The position numbers and the translations under genes were made by a program. From positions 1 to 5,692 of the forward strand of contig CAKUFI010000117.1 of the NCBI GenBank assembly GCA_934647305.1: a stretch of 5,692 nt of DNA. The letters are read 5' to 3'. The notes under the pieces were generated by a model. That model ran no database searches. It saw only the letters and a program-made list of their open reading frames with translations, and was not told where the DNA came from. This DNA is from an uncultured Clostridia bacterium (GTDB lineage Bacteria > Bacillota > Clostridia > Christensenellales > Aristaeellaceae). Of this stretch, positions 1 through 5,472 are shown one piece after another (position 1 is the stretch's first letter; each line of letters begins with the position of its first letter).

Positions 1-27
1 GCCCCGGGAGGCATTGCCACCCGGGGC
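1..27 (-). terminator. GC-rich hairpin, probable end of the gpr-MBL transcript
   Basis: An 8-bp perfect inverted repeat (GCCCCGGG at 1-8, CCCGGGGC at 20-27) encloses a short loop that can form a further GGC/GCC pairing. It lies 28 bp past the stop codon of the minus-strand MBL gene, where a terminator is expected. The downstream side on the minus strand lies outside the window, so a T-tract cannot be checked. A weaker inverted repeat (TTCGTT 37-42, AACGAA 49-54) sits between the stop codon and this hairpin. It could instead be a bidirectional terminator or another member of the palindromes seen elsewhere in the window. Confidence 0.45.
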
Positions 28-54
28 TGCGGCGCCTTCGTTTGCCATAACGAA

Positions 55-897
55 TCAAGCCGTTTCCTGCGTCGCGGTCAGATTCTCGCCGTCCGAGGTA
101 ATCGTCACATCGCCCAGGCGGGTCAGCAGCACGGCCGCGCCGGCCTCCTCCAAAAGGTGCACAGTCTCCTCCTTCTCGGGGTCGTCATCCGAGCTGGTAA
201 TCACGGCGTAGCGCGGGCTCACCGCCCGGAAAAACGCGGCGTTGTTGTCGTGCCTTTTGCCGTGATGAGGCACCTTGAGCACGTCGTGTGCCAGGTCGCC
301 CTCGGCCATCAGCTCGTCGATGCGAGTTTCCTCCGCGTCGCCCGCGAAGAGGAAGCGGGTCTCGCCGAAGCGCAGGCTCACGACCAGCGAGAAGTCGTTC
401 TCCTCGTCCGCGCCGTAGTCGTCCTCGTTGGCCACGTCGATCAGCAGGCGTGCCCCGCCCAGCGTCAGCTCGCAGTTCTCGCTCAGCGCAATCGGATTCA
501 CGCCCGCGTCCTGCGCCGCCTTCAGGTATTGGCGCATCTGCTTGGAGTCCTTGGGATAGTCGGGCTGATAAATCGCGCCGACCGGCATCGAGGAAAGCAC
601 GCTGTCCGCGCCGCCCACGTGATCCTTGTCGAAGTGCGTAATCAACAGCATGTCCAGCGACTGCACGCCCGCCGCACGCAGCGCGTCCACCAGCGCCGCG
701 CCGTTTTTGTTCAAGCCGGTGTCGATCAGCAGCGCGTGCTCACCCGTGCGCACCAGGATCGCGTCGGCCTTGCCCGCGTCGAAGAAGGTGACGCTGAGCG
801 TCTCCGCCTCGCTCTCCCCCCGCGCGCAGCCGGGCAGCAGCATCAGGCACAGTGCAAGCAGCAGGCAAAGCAGCCTGCCCCGTCTCGTATTCGTCAT
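55..897 (-). CDS. ComEC-like metallo-beta-lactamase-fold lipoprotein
   Basis: This 280-residue protein resembles the hydrolase domain found at the C-terminus of the competence protein ComEC/Rec2, but stands alone without the ComEC membrane channel. Residues 1-24 form a lipoprotein signal: Arg-rich start, Leu-rich core and lipobox LPGC with Cys24, so it should be anchored on the outer face of the membrane. The domain starts with FFDAGKADAILV (38-49) and LLIDTG (56-61). The metal motif is THFDKDH (87-93), with Asp replacing the second His of HxHxDH as in ComEC. FAGDAEE (184-190, Asp187) and VPHHG (209-213) supply further expected metal ligands. ComEC's own domain is thought to degrade the non-transported DNA strand, but the substrate here is unknown and could be a nucleotide or phosphodiester. 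The ATG at 897 has AAAGGAGA at 906-913, 8 nt upstream. The gene follows gpr by 27 bp with no visible promoter or terminator between, so co-transcription is likely. Confidence 0.85.
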   Translation of the reverse strand: MTNTRRGRLLCLLLALCLMLLPGCARGESEAETLSVTFFDAGKADAILVRTGEHALLIDTGLNKNGAALVDALRAAGVQSLDMLLITHFDKDHVGGADSVLSSMPVGAIYQPDYPKDSKQMRQYLKAAQDAGVNPIALSENCELTLGGARLLIDVANEDDYGADEENDFSLVVSLRFGETRFLFAGDAEETRIDELMAEGDLAHDVLKVPHHGKRHDNNAAFFRAVSPRYAVITSSDDDPEKEETVHLLEEAGAAVLLTRLGDVTITSDGENLTATQETA

Positions 898-905
898 GCG
901 GATTC

Positions 906-913
906 TCTCCTTT
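906..913 (-). promoter_or_regulatory. Ribosome binding site of the MBL lipoprotein gene
   Basis: AAAGGAGA on the minus strand lies 8 nt before the ATG at 897. It fills most of the short gap after the gpr stop codon and supports this start and independent translation within a shared transcript. Confidence 0.7.
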
Positions 914-924
914 GTATCGGTCGG

Positions 925-1851
925 TCAGCTCATCATCCGGGCGATTTCCAGGTCGGACAGATCGGGGTGCAGCGCGCGATTCACGCCGCCTGAGAGCATC
1001 AGCGCCGCCTGGTGCACCAGGTCGTCCACCTCGCGCGGCGTGACGATCATCTCGCCCATCGCCCCGCGCAGCAGCTCGTCGCTCATCTGGTCGAGCGCCT
1101 CGCCGTCCGCCTCGTCGCCCCGCGCGCCGCTGAGCAGCTCGAACGCGTCCCGCGCGATGGTTGCGGCGTAGATCACCATCGGCACGCCAAGCGCCAGCAC
1201 CGGTACGCCCAGTGTTTCGACGGACAAGGCCATCCTCCGGTTCCCAACCCCGCTGCCCGGCTGTATGCCCGTATCGGTCAGCTGCACCGCGCAGCCCACC
1301 CGTGACACCGCCCGCGCCGAAAGCGAGTCTACCGCGACCACTGCGCAGGGCTTGACCGCCTGCACCACTGCGCGCACCATCTCCATCGTCTCAATGCCGG
1401 TCACGCCCAGCACGCCCGGCGCAAGGGCGCATACGCTGCGCATCCGGTCGTCCACCCTGTCGGGCAGCTCGGAGAACAAATGCCGCGTGACCAGCGTGTG
1501 ATCCACCGTCAGCGGCCCCAGCGCGTCCGGCGTGACCATCCGGTTGCCCAGGCCGATCACCATCACCGGGCCCTTGCGCTCCTTGGGCAGCAACCTGCCC
1601 AATTCCTCGCCCAGAATATTGCTCATCGCCTGCCGCGCCTGCGGAATTTTTTGCTTGACACCCTCCGACTCCAGTGTGATATAATGTCCTATGGGTTTGT
1701 GGAGAAGCGCGGCACCCTCTTTCGTGGAGACGTTCACTTCCGTCACACGGACGCCGCCCGTTTCCCAGTTGGACAAATGCACGCCGGGCAGAGACTTCTC
1801 ATCCCGCCCGTCGAGCGATTCCATGGCCAGATCGGTACGAACCTGTTTCAC
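925..1851 (-). CDS. gpr: GPR endopeptidase (spore germination protease)
   Basis: GPR is made in the forespore as a zymogen and degrades the small acid-soluble DNA-binding proteins (SASPs) when the spore germinates. Family hallmarks (308-residue numbering) are VRTDLAMES near the N-terminus, GLGNRMVTPDALGP (100-113), LGVTGIET, AVDSLSARA, DTGIQPGSGVGNRR and the C-terminal VTPREVDDLV. Asp109 and Asp175 correspond to the catalytic Asp127 and Asp193 of Bacillus megaterium GPR, with the same spacing of 66 residues. I chose the GTG at 1851. GGAAGGTGA (1857-1865) lies 5 nt upstream, and the protein then starts MKQVRTDLA, as is usual for the family. An in-frame ATG at 1908 would add 19 non-conserved residues, has no ribosome binding site and overlaps the promoter -35 box. 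The self-processing site is probably within RTD/LAME, giving an unusually short propeptide of about 7 residues against about 15 in Bacillus. The gene is divergent from rpsT, as in B. subtilis. Confidence 0.95.
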   Translation of the reverse strand: MKQVRTDLAMESLDGRDEKSLPGVHLSNWETGGVRVTEVNVSTKEGAALLHKPIGHYITLESEGVKQKIPQARQAMSNILGEELGRLLPKERKGPVMVIGLGNRMVTPDALGPLTVDHTLVTRHLFSELPDRVDDRMRSVCALAPGVLGVTGIETMEMVRAVVQAVKPCAVVAVDSLSARAVSRVGCAVQLTDTGIQPGSGVGNRRMALSVETLGVPVLALGVPMVIYAATIARDAFELLSGARGDEADGEALDQMSDELLRGAMGEMIVTPREVDDLVHQAALMLSGGVNRALHPDLSDLEIARMMS

Positions 1852-1856
1852 TGCAC

Positions 1857-1865
1857 TCACCTTCC
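1857..1865 (-). promoter_or_regulatory. Ribosome binding site that decides the gpr start
   Basis: GGAAGGTGA on the minus strand, 5 nt before the GTG at 1851, matches the anti-Shine-Dalgarno well. Nothing comparable precedes the in-frame ATG at 1908, so this site favours the shorter protein. Confidence 0.75.
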
Positions 1866-1881
1866 ACGTCGTTTCTGCGCT

Positions 1882-1910
1882 TATTATGTGAGAGGGCTGT
1901 CTTTTCATGC
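1882..1910 (-). promoter_or_regulatory. Sigma-G/sigma-F-type forespore promoter of gpr
   Basis: Read on the minus strand, GCATG (1906-1910) and CATAATA (1882-1888) are separated by exactly 17 bp (1889-1905). This fits the sigma-G consensus known from Bacillus (gHATR, 17-18 bp, CATnHTA) at every specified position. Transcription would start near 1875, about 24 nt before the GTG start, leaving room for the ribosome binding site. B. subtilis gpr is known to be transcribed in the forespore by sigma-F and sigma-G. Assignment here rests on sequence match and gene identity. Confidence 0.8.
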
Positions 1911-1951
1911 AATCTACGCCCAGAAATTAACGTGTTTTCTCAGTTTGGGTC

Positions 1952-1980
1952 TTGCAATGGAACGCTTGACGTGGTATCAT
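1952..1980 (+). promoter_or_regulatory. Vegetative (sigma-A-type) promoter of rpsT
   Basis: TTGCAA (1952-1957), 17 bp, TATCAT (1975-1980) is a reasonable housekeeping promoter (4/6 and 5/6 matches). The predicted start near 1987 gives a leader of about 30 nt. A second -35-like TTGACG at 1966-1971 is better by itself but has no good -10 at the right distance, so it is the weaker choice. Confidence 0.6.
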
Positions 1981-2002
1981 ATTGCTGTTAACTGTAAGGC
2001 TT

Positions 2003-2010
2003 GGAGGTGA
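2003..2010 (+). promoter_or_regulatory. Strong ribosome binding site of rpsT
   Basis: GGAGGTGA lies 6 nt before the TTG at 2017. The near-perfect match to the 16S rRNA tail fixes the non-ATG start and probably compensates for it. Confidence 0.85.
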
Positions 2011-2016
2011 ATTGTC

Positions 2017-2277
2017 TTGCCGAATATCAAATCCGCTATGAAGCGCGTGAAGGTCACCGAGAAGAAGAACCTGCGCAACCGCATGATGAAGTCCGCTATG
2101 CGCACCAGCGTGAAGAAGTTCGACGCCGCCGTGACCGCCGGTCAGGTGGACGCCCAGCTGCTGAGCGCTACTTCCAGCGCTGTTGATAGGGCGGTCAGCA
2201 AGGGCGTTATGTCCAAGAACGCTGCCAACCGCAAGAAGGCTCGCATGGCCAAGGCCATGAATAAGGTCAACGCCTAA
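2017..2277 (+). CDS. rpsT: 30S ribosomal protein S20
   Basis: S20 is a small, basic, helical protein that binds 16S rRNA directly early in 30S subunit assembly. The 86-residue product has the usual length and the family pattern: PNIKSAMKRVK at the start, NRMMKSAMRTSVKKF in the middle, and KNAANRKKARMAKAMNKV at the end, rich in Lys, Arg and Ala. Translation starts at a TTG, fixed by the strong ribosome binding site 6 nt upstream and by the conserved PNIKSA start. It is a single-gene transcript with its own promoter and terminator, facing away from gpr. In B. subtilis the same two genes are also divergent neighbours. Escherichia coli rpsT also starts with UUG, which takes part in autoregulation there. 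Whether the same holds here is not visible. Confidence 0.97.
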   Translation: MPNIKSAMKRVKVTEKKNLRNRMMKSAMRTSVKKFDAAVTAGQVDAQLLSATSSAVDRAVSKGVMSKNAANRKKARMAKAMNKVNA

Positions 2278-2283
2278 AGAAAT

Positions 2284-2317
2284 TCACTCCCCGCTTCCGG
2301 CGAGGGGTGATTTTTTT
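2284..2317 (+). terminator. Rho-independent terminator of rpsT
   Basis: The left arm TCACTCCCCGC (2284-2294), a 5-nt loop and the right arm GCGAGGGGTGA (2300-2310) form an 11-position stem with one G:U pair and one mismatch. Seven T residues (2311-2317) follow, and a second run of T comes shortly after. It begins 7 bp after the rpsT stop codon. Confidence 0.93.
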
Positions 2318-2367
2318 GCTTTTTTCAGGAAACAGGCTCAGCCGGCCGAGAGTCTCCCCCAGCCAGC
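2318..2367 (+). other. Spacer leading into the tandem repeat
   Basis: This holds no gene. It contains CAGGCTCAG (2333-2341), the same 9-mer that ends both 164-bp repeat copies, followed by about 22 extra bases that the junction between the copies lacks. It may be the remnant of a further repeat copy. Confidence 0.4.
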
Positions 2368-2531
2368 CCCGAGTCGGCAACGCCGACCCGTGATTTCCAG
2401 AAGCTTTCTGGAAATCTGCAGAATTCGGGAAGTCCAATTTATGCTTCCCGAATTCGTCGCCTGAACCCGCGGCAGCAAGTGGAAGCGGGCACTGCCCGGC
2501 GGCGGCAGCAAGTGCGTGCAGGCTCAGTCTG
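2368..2531 (+). repeat. 164-bp tandem repeat, copy 1
   Basis: This is the first copy of a unit repeated head-to-tail with a period of 164 bp. Positions 2368-2527 match 2532-2691 with a single difference (T at 2417, C at 2581). The unit is packed with inverted repeats: GTCGGC/GCCGAC around AAC (2373-2387), and GATTTCCAGAA/TTCTGGAAATC around GCT (2392-2416). Next come GAATTCGGGAAG/CTTCCCGAATTC with an 11-nt loop (2421-2455), CCCGC/GCGGG (2466-2489), and a GCAGGC/GTCTGC hairpin at the end. An 11-mer GGCAGCAAGTG occurs twice within it (2471 and 2504). The period is not a multiple of 3 and no ribosome binding site fits, so it is probably noncoding. Confidence 0.93.
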
Positions 2532-2697
2532 CCCGAGTCGGCAACGCCGACCCGTGATTTCCAGAAGCTTTCTGGAAATCCGCAGAATTCGGGAAGTCCA
2601 ATTTATGCTTCCCGAATTCGTCGCCTGAACCCGCGGCAGCAAGTGGAAGCGGGCACTGCCCGGCGGCGGCAGCAAGTGCGTGCAGGCTCAGCCTGCC
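2532..2697 (+). repeat. 164-bp tandem repeat, copy 2
   Basis: This is the second copy, directly abutting the first with no spacer. It carries the same succession of hairpins. Its terminal hairpin is perfect here (GCAGGC, TCA loop, GCCTGC), while copy 1 has a G:U pair at the same place. Similarity to copy 1 ends near 2697, about 65 bp before the metN promoter. The near identity of the copies points to a recent duplication or to homogenisation. Confidence 0.93.
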
Positions 2698-2760
2698 GGC
2701 GTGGAGAGGAAGGCTTATAGTATATTTAACCTGTTCGCTCTGTCCGTCTTTTCGGGCACA

Positions 2761-2769
2761 TGCTATAAT
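2761..2769 (+). promoter_or_regulatory. Extended -10 promoter of metNIQ
   Basis: TGCTATAAT is a perfect extended -10 element (TGn plus TATAAT). The -35 region at the right distance (around 2740-2746) is poor, which the TGn motif can offset. The predicted start near 2777 leaves a leader of about 39 nt before the metN ATG. That is too short for a SAM-I riboswitch or T-box, and I see no S-box core sequence between 2318 and 2815. Confidence 0.7.
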
Positions 2770-2799
2770 TCGAGACAATTACTTAGCGAAGTAGTAGTG

Positions 2800-2810
2800 T
2801 AAGGAAGTGA
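2800..2810 (+). promoter_or_regulatory. Ribosome binding site that decides the metN start
   Basis: TAAGGAAGTGA differs by one base from the ideal TAAGGAGGTGA. It lies 5 nt before the ATG at 2816. The in-frame GTG at 2807 falls inside the site and so is unlikely to be the start. Confidence 0.75.
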
Positions 2811-2815
2811 CCGCA

Positions 2816-3823
2816 ATGAGCGAGCAGACGCCCATGATCCGCATCACCGGGCTTAAAAAGGTGTACGGAAGCGGCGCGACCGCCGTCACTGCACTGGACA
2901 ATATCAACCTGACCGTGAACAAGGGCGACATCCACGGCATCATCGGCATGTCGGGCGCGGGCAAGTCCACGCTGATCCGCTGCGTGAACCGCCTGGACAC
3001 CCCCACCGAGGGCAGCATCGAGATCGACGGTCAGGACATCCTGGCCATGAACCCGCGCCAGCTGCGCGCCACGCGCCGCCGCGTGAGCATGATCTTTCAG
3101 CACTTCAACCTGATGATGCAGAAGACCGTGGCCCGGAACATCCGCTATCCGCTGGAGATCGCCGGTGTGCCGCGCGCCAAAGCGGATGAGCGCGTCAAGG
3201 AGTTGCTTGAAATCGTGGGCCTGTCCCACAAGGCGAACGCCTACCCCGTCCAGCTCTCCGGCGGCCAGAAGCAGCGCATCGCCATCGCACGCGCGCTGGC
3301 CTCCGACCCGGACGTGCTGCTCAGCGACGAGGCCACCTCGGCCCTCGACCCGATGACCACGCAGTCCATCCTGGCCCTGCTTCAGGACATCAACCGCCGC
3401 CTGGGCATCACCATCGTCATCATTACCCACGAAATGGCGGTCATTCGCCAGGTCTGCAACCGCGTGACCATCATCGACGGCGGCAAGATCGTCGAGGAAG
3501 GCACGGTGGACGAGGTCTTCACCCACACCCGAAGCGCCGCGGGCCGCCGCCTCTTCGGCGTGATCAAGGAGGACAACGACCAGGAAATCCACGAGGCCGT
3601 GCGCGTCGTGTTCGACGGCAGCACCCTCAACGACCCGGTGCTCTCCGACTTCATCATGAAGACCGGCATGCCGGTCAACATCCTGTCGGCCGACGTGCGC
3701 CGCCTGAACGGCAAGCCCTACGGCCAGATGCTGCTGGCCCTGCCGGAAAGCTACGCCGACCGGGAAAAGCTGATTCACGGCCTGCGCGAAATGGGCCTGA
3801 CGGCCGAGGAGGTGCATTCCTGA
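2816..3823 (+). CDS. metN: Methionine ABC importer, ATP-binding protein
   Basis: MetN is the cytoplasmic ATPase of the MetNIQ importer for L- and D-methionine and related compounds. The 335-residue product has all ATPase motifs in order: Walker A GMSGAGKS (44-51), Q-loop Gln95, signature LSGGQ (147-151), Walker B VLLSDE (167-172) with catalytic Glu172, and switch His205. The D-loop reads SALDP. From about residue 255 a NIL domain follows (ending around LALPESYADREKL). In known MetN proteins this domain binds methionine and inhibits transport when internal methionine is high. I chose the ATG at 2816 over the in-frame GTG at 2807 because the latter lies within the ribosome binding site. The stop codon overlaps the metI start by 1 bp, so the two are translationally coupled. 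Nothing looks broken. The NIL domain and neighbours make a methionine role much more likely than another amino acid. Confidence 0.96.
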   Translation: MSEQTPMIRITGLKKVYGSGATAVTALDNINLTVNKGDIHGIIGMSGAGKSTLIRCVNRLDTPTEGSIEIDGQDILAMNPRQLRATRRRVSMIFQHFNLMMQKTVARNIRYPLEIAGVPRAKADERVKELLEIVGLSHKANAYPVQLSGGQKQRIAIARALASDPDVLLSDEATSALDPMTTQSILALLQDINRRLGITIVIITHEMAVIRQVCNRVTIIDGGKIVEEGTVDEVFTHTRSAAGRRLFGVIKEDNDQEIHEAVRVVFDGSTLNDPVLSDFIMKTGMPVNILSADVRRLNGKPYGQMLLALPESYADREKLIHGLREMGLTAEEVHS

Positions 3824-4485
3824 TGAGCGGAAATCAGCTCTGGTCGCTGCTTATCCAGGGCGTGTGGGACACGCTGTACATGACCATCCCCTCGACGATC
3901 TTCGCCTATGTGCTGGGCCTGCCGCTGGGCGTGCTGCTTGTCATCACAAAAAAGGGCGGCATCAAGGAATCGACCACCTTCAACGCGGTGCTGGGCGCGA
4001 TCATCAACTTCCTGCGCTCGATCCCGTTCATCATCCTGCTGGTCATGCTCTTCCCGGTGACGCGCATCGTCATGGGCACCGCCATCGGCACCCGGTCGAT
4101 CATCTTCCCGCTGGTGGTCAGCGCCTTCCCCTACGTGGCCCGCATGGTCGAAAGCTCGCTCGACGAGGTGGATCAGGGCCTGATCGAGGCGGCGCAGTCC
4201 ATGGGCAGCACGTCGATGCAGATCATCTGGAAGGTACTCCTGCCCGAGGCGCTCCCCTCGCTGATTAACGGCGCGACCATCTGCATGACCACCATATTGG
4301 CCTACACCGCCATGGCGGGCTCTGCGGGCGGCGACGGCCTGGGCAAGCTGGCCATCGCGTACGGCCTGAACCGCCGCGACTACACGGTGATGTATACCTC
4401 GTCGGTCGCGCTGGTCATCATCGTGCAGATCATTCAGGTGATCGGCAACGCGCTCACCCGCGCCTTTGACCACAAGCGCCGATAA
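3823..4485 (+). CDS. metI: Methionine ABC importer, permease
   Basis: MetI forms the homodimeric membrane channel of the methionine importer. The 220-residue protein is of usual family length and has about five hydrophobic segments (roughly 15-42, 55-83, 92-109, 146-166 and 193-211). The cytoplasmic coupling helix that docks on MetN is the EAA motif, EAAQSMGSTSMQIIWKVLLP (122-141). The family pattern after it is also present: ATICMTTILAYTAMAGSAGG, then GLGKLAIAYG. The start ATG overlaps the metN stop (TGATG), and AGGAGGTG (3807-3814) inside the end of metN lies 8 nt upstream. The gene therefore belongs to the metN transcript. A 100-bp gap follows before metQ. Confidence 0.96.
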   Translation: MSGNQLWSLLIQGVWDTLYMTIPSTIFAYVLGLPLGVLLVITKKGGIKESTTFNAVLGAIINFLRSIPFIILLVMLFPVTRIVMGTAIGTRSIIFPLVVSAFPYVARMVESSLDEVDQGLIEAAQSMGSTSMQIIWKVLLPEALPSLINGATICMTTILAYTAMAGSAGGDGLGKLAIAYGLNRRDYTVMYTSSVALVIIVQIIQVIGNALTRAFDHKRR

Positions 4486-4525
4486 TTCCCTTTGTCCCCG
4501 TTGCAACACAGGGCCTACGTTTCAT

Positions 4526-4553
4526 TTGCAAGAAAGCTCTGGTTGCTTATCAT
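4526..4553 (+). promoter_or_regulatory. Possible internal promoter for metQ
   Basis: TTGCAA (4526-4531), 16 bp, TATCAT (4548-4553) uses the same hexamers as the proposed rpsT promoter, with a spacer one base shorter. It lies in the 100-bp gap between metI and metQ. The predicted start is near 4560, just before the ribosome binding site. A separate promoter would let the binding protein be made in excess over the channel, as is common for ABC importers. The match is moderate, and read-through from metI may be the main source. Confidence 0.4.
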
Positions 4554-4569
4554 AGATACCCAATTTTGG

Positions 4570-4577
4570 AAGGAGGA
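4570..4577 (+). promoter_or_regulatory. Ribosome binding site of metQ
   Basis: AAGGAGGA lies 8 nt before the ATG at 4586. It is a strong match that settles the start and suggests high translation. Confidence 0.85.
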
Positions 4578-4585
4578 ACACCCCC

Positions 4586-5431
4586 ATGAAAAAGCTTCTG
4601 ACCCTCGCAATCGTCCTCTGCCTGCTCGTATCTCTGATGAGCACCGCCTGCGCCGAAGAAAAGACCAAGATCGTCATCGGCGCGACCCCCTCTCCGCACC
4701 AGGAAATCCTGGAGCAGATCGTCGACGACATGGCCGCGCTCGGCTATGACCTGGAGATCATCACCTTCACCGAGTATCCGCTGCCCAACCCCGCGCTGAG
4801 CAACGGCGAGCTGGACGCGAACTACTTCCAGCATATCCCCTACCTGACTGACTACAACAAGGACCTGCCCGAGGACAAGCAGCTGGTCGCCGCCATCCCC
4901 GTGCACTATGAGCCCTACTGCATCTACGCCGGCAAGACCGCTTCCATCGATGAGCTCAAGGAAGGCGCCACCATCGCCGTCACCAACGACCCGGCCAACG
5001 AGACCCGCGCCCTGCTGCTGCTGCAGGAGGCCGGCATCATCAAGCTGCCTGAAGACGCGACCGTGAACTCCTCCCTGACCGCCTTCGACGTGGTCGAGAA
5101 TCCCCTGAAGATCAACCTGCTCGAGATCGACGCCAGCCAGCTGCCCTCCACCCTGCAGGATGTGGACATGGCCGTCATTAACGGCAACTTCGCCCTGGAC
5201 GCCGGTCTGAGCCCCGCCAAGGACGCCATCTTCATGGAGGCCGCCGACTCCGAGGCCGGCGAGGTCTATACCAACTACGTCGTCGTCCGTCCCGAGGACA
5301 AGGACGCCGCGTGGGTCGAGGCGCTGCGCTCCTGCCTGCAGTCCCAGAAGATCTACGACTTCATCCTGAACAACGAGGACTACAAGGGCGGCGTCATCCC
5401 CGCCTTCACCGTCGAAGAAAAAGCGGAATAA
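4586..5431 (+). CDS. metQ: Methionine ABC importer, substrate-binding protein (MetQ/NlpA family)
   Basis: MetQ captures methionine outside the membrane and delivers it to MetNI. The 281-residue protein has an export signal at 1-23 and then the family blocks: GATPSPHQEIL (32-42), LDANYFQHIPYL (76-87), VTNDPANETRALLLL (132-146) and VINGNFALDAGL (197-208). The end, GGVIPAF, is also typical. The signal end is ambiguous. Cys22 in STAC could be lipidated, but position -3 is Ser, not the usual Leu/Val/Ile. ACA followed by EE also looks like a signal peptidase I site. In Gram-positive bacteria MetQ is usually a lipoprotein, so I favour lipidation with limited certainty. The gene is the last of the operon and ends at a hairpin terminator. 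Paralogues of this family can bind other methionine derivatives, but adjacency to metNI supports methionine. Confidence 0.95.
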   Translation: MKKLLTLAIVLCLLVSLMSTACAEEKTKIVIGATPSPHQEILEQIVDDMAALGYDLEIITFTEYPLPNPALSNGELDANYFQHIPYLTDYNKDLPEDKQLVAAIPVHYEPYCIYAGKTASIDELKEGATIAVTNDPANETRALLLLQEAGIIKLPEDATVNSSLTAFDVVENPLKINLLEIDASQLPSTLQDVDMAVINGNFALDAGLSPAKDAIFMEAADSEAGEVYTNYVVVRPEDKDAAWVEALRSCLQSQKIYDFILNNEDYKGGVIPAFTVEEKAE

Positions 5432-5446
5432 TCCCCGCGCATTCCA

Positions 5447-5472
5447 AAAGCCCGGCCTCAAAGCCGGGCTTT
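5447..5472 (+). terminator. Terminator hairpin of metNIQ
   Basis: AAAGCCCGGC (5447-5456) and GCCGGGCTTT (5463-5472) form a perfect 10-bp stem with a 6-nt loop, 15 bp after the metQ stop codon. The T-tract is only three bases and is part of the stem, so termination may be partial. The symmetric A-stem-T layout could work on both strands. Confidence 0.75.

Noticed and set aside
157..993. Plus-strand open reading frame opposite the MBL gene
   Set aside because: It is antisense to a protein with a lipobox and MBL motifs. The product is His/Arg/Ala/Val-rich without a domain or ribosome binding site.
1852..1908. Upstream ATG start for gpr
   Set aside because: It overlaps the -35 box of the predicted forespore promoter, has no ribosome binding site and would add residues outside the conserved family start.
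1966..1994. rpsT promoter using TTGACG at 1966
   Set aside because: The -10 position at 17 bp reads TAACTG, a poor match. The TTGCAA-17-TATCAT pair fits better.
2368..2697. CRISPR array
   Set aside because: There are only two copies of a 164-bp unit, abutting without spacers. Unit length and layout do not fit.
2368..2697. Insertion sequence or MITE with terminal inverted repeats
   Set aside because: The unit ends are not inverted repeats of each other and no target duplication is evident. The palindromes are internal and multiple. A mobile origin remains possible but is not shown.
2439..2778. Minus-strand short open reading frames within the tandem repeat
   Set aside because: The repeat period of 164 is not a multiple of 3, so the two copies are read in different frames. 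There is no ribosome binding site and the content is explained by hairpins.
2783..3817. Long minus-strand open reading frame of 344 codons opposite metN
   Set aside because: It lies antisense to a gene with every ABC ATPase motif. Its product is His/Val/Asp/Ala-rich with no recognisable domain, a known effect of high-GC codon use on the opposite strand.
4550..5461. Minus-strand open reading frame of 303 codons opposite metQ
   Set aside because: It is antisense to a clear metQ and its composition is a low-complexity Gly/Val/Asp/Leu mixture. It even runs through the metQ terminator hairpin.
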